Assembly (NCBI RefSeq): GCF_001676385.1
Contig: NZ_LYVJ01000011.1
Coordinates: 147,783-211,782 of the forward strand
Length of the DNA: 64,000 bases
Source: Stenotrophomonas maltophilia
Lineage (GTDB): Bacteria > Pseudomonadota > Gammaproteobacteria > Xanthomonadales > Xanthomonadaceae
Reading direction: 5' to 3'
The notes under the pieces were generated by a model. That model worked only from the letters and a program-made list of their open reading frames with translations. It did not search any database and had not been told where the DNA came from. Position numbers and translations under genes: made by a program. Positions 62,855-64,000 of this stretch are shown here, in pieces (positions within the stretch are counted from its first letter, which is position 1; each line of letters begins with the position of its first letter).

Positions 62855-63780
62855 AGGCCCGCCTGAGCCGGCACAGTGCCGGCCTTGTTGTCGTGCGGGT
62901 GGCGACCGGTGTCCACGGTCACCGTCGCGGTGCGGCCGGCAATCAGTTCCACGCCCTTGGGCACATCGTCGATGGCGATGCGCACCGGAATGCGCTGGGC
63001 CAGCCGCACCCAGTCGAAGGCCGGGGTCACGTTCGGCAGCAGGGAACTGCCGTTGCTGCGGTAGCGGTCCTCGATGCCGGCAGCGATGCTCTCGACGTGG
63101 CCGCGCAGCGGAGTCGACTCGCCCATCAGGCGGATATCCACGGCTTGCCCCGGCGCCACGCCGCGCAGGCGGGTTTCCTCGAAGTAGCCATCGATGCGGA
63201 ACGAGCCGGTATCCAGCAGCGCCAGCACCGGCTTGCCGGCCACCACGTAGTCGCCCACGCGCAGGGTGCGGTCGTTGACTCGGCCATCGGCCGGCGCGCG
63301 CACCTCGGTGCGGCCCAGGTTGAGCTCGGCCAGGTCGACCGCGGCCTGTGCGGTGGCCAGCGCGGCCTGTGCGGCCTGCAGCTTGGCGCGGCGCACTTCG
63401 GCGTCCTCGGCGGCGACCAGGTCCTGCAGGCTGCGGTCGCGGCCGATCTCGCGCCGCAGCTGGGCCACCGAGGCCTGGCGCTCGGCCAGGCTGGCCTTGG
63501 CCTGCTCCAGCGCGATGCGGTAGCGGGCACGGTCGACCACGAACAACAGGTCGCCCTTCTTCACCGCCTGGTTGTCCGCCACGTTGACCGTTTCCACCAG
63601 GCCGGAAACATCCGGCGCCATCTGCACCACGTCGGCGCCGACATGGGCGTCGCGGGTCCACGGCTCATCCATGTAATAGACCCACAGCTGGCGAAGCACC
63701 AGCAGGGCGACGATCACGGCCGCGCTGGTGAGCAGCACCGGCAGGGTCTTCTTCACGATCTTGTTCACGATTGCATCCAA
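62851..63780 (-). CDS. HlyD/EmrA-type membrane-fusion protein of the efflux operon
   Basis: A 309-residue periplasmic adaptor. One N-terminal helix (TLPVLLTSAAVIVALLVLRQLW) anchors it; a short lipoyl-like half (VQMAPDVSGLVETVNVADNQ), a coiled-coil hairpin (about 75-135) and the second half (LGRTEVRAPADGRVNDRTL) follow. It connects the FUSC pump to the outer-membrane factor. Its start overlaps the DUF1656 gene by 16 bases. Confidence 0.92.
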   Translation of the reverse strand: MDAIVNKIVKKTLPVLLTSAAVIVALLVLRQLWVYYMDEPWTRDAHVGADVVQMAPDVSGLVETVNVADNQAVKKGDLLFVVDRARYRIALEQAKASLAERQASVAQLRREIGRDRSLQDLVAAEDAEVRRAKLQAAQAALATAQAAVDLAELNLGRTEVRAPADGRVNDRTLRVGDYVVAGKPVLALLDTGSFRIDGYFEETRLRGVAPGQAVDIRLMGESTPLRGHVESIAAGIEDRYRSNGSSLLPNVTPAFDWVRLAQRIPVRIAIDDVPKGVELIAGRTATVTVDTGRHPHDNKAGTVPAQAGL

Positions 63781-63974
63781 CGCAGGAGATGGAACAGCAG
63801 GCCCAGCACGATTCCGTACAGCGCCAGGTTGAACAGCGCCGGGTGCCAGACATGGCGATAGGCGCCGGCACGCTGCAGCAGCGCGTGCAGGCCGCTGTTG
63901 ACCAGGTAGGCCAGCAGCATCAACCCGAGCAGGGTGGGGACGAACACTCCGTGGAGACTGAATTCACCGGACAT
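63765..63974 (-). CDS. DUF1656 small membrane protein (AaeX-like), first gene of efflux operon
   Basis: A 69-residue protein with two helices (VPTLLGLMLLAYLVNSGL and FNLALYGIVLGLLFHLL) and the motif EFSLHGVFVP at the start, the DUF1656/AaeX family that always travels with AaeA/AaeB-type pumps. It overlaps the adaptor gene start. Its promoter and any LysR regulator lie beyond the right edge, of which only 26 bases are visible. Confidence 0.9.
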   Translation of the reverse strand: MSGEFSLHGVFVPTLLGLMLLAYLVNSGLHALLQRAGAYRHVWHPALFNLALYGIVLGLLFHLLRWMQS

Positions 63975-64000
63975 CGGCAGGGGCGGGGGCGAGGTGGGGA

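Overview
The window is a high-GC gammaproteobacterial chromosome segment that includes the replication origin. It is best explained as Stenotrophomonas, probably the S. maltophilia complex, or a very close Xanthomonadaceae relative. The evidence is the order gyrB-recF-dnaN-dnaA / rpmH-rnpA-yidC-mnmE, a xanthomonad-type tonB-exbB-exbD1-exbD2 cluster followed by pdxJ, and about a dozen short intergenic palindromes that begin with GTAG and end with CTAC (the SMAG type known from S. maltophilia). Assignment is from recognition alone; no search was run.

Layout. 0-4 kb: the 5' end of a TonB-dependent receptor (minus), an aromatic/aspartate aminotransferase, fructose-1,6-bisphosphatase and a 2OG-Fe(II) oxygenase. 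4-7.8 kb: an accessory island with partial copies of the oxygenase 3' end, small two-helix membrane proteins, secreted hypotheticals, and a 5'-truncated RHS protein with an HExxH toxin-like tip and an overlapping candidate immunity gene. 7.8-17.4 kb: radical SAM protein, pdxJ, cardiolipin synthase, the TonB energy-transduction cluster with a TPR protein, and M48 and CPBP proteases. 17.4-31.6 kb: the origin region. gyrB, recF, dnaN and dnaA run leftwards; rpmH, rnpA, yidC, a large lipoprotein (deacetylase + caspase-like + EF-hand + TPR) and mnmE run rightwards. Two DnaA-box regions and five parS-like sites lie in the leftward half. 31.6-45.5 kb: phosphodiesterase, rhomboid protease, a TerC transporter behind a yybP-ykoY-type manganese riboswitch, an RlmI-like methyltransferase, dipeptidase, transporters, a LysR/oxidoreductase pair, GST, RmuC and glutathione peroxidase. 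45.5-58.8 kb: the complete mlaFEDCBA lipid-transport operon, divergent from recC-recB-recD. 58.8-64 kb: a hypothetical gene between palindromes and a four-gene FUSC/AaeB-type efflux operon.

How it fits together. Genes diverge from the dnaA-rpmH intergenic region, as expected at an origin; replication initiation (dnaA, dnaN), segregation (parS-like sites), topology (gyrB) and repair (recF, recBCD, rmuC) are concentrated here. Envelope functions are the second theme: Ton energy supply, Mla lipid transport, YidC insertion, cardiolipin synthesis, several membrane or lipid-anchored proteases and an efflux pump. The most unusual items are the RHS/immunity island with repeated oxygenase 3' ends and the multidomain caspase lipoprotein inserted in the rpmH-mnmE cluster. 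I saw no tRNA, rRNA, CRISPR array, complete insertion sequence or prophage.
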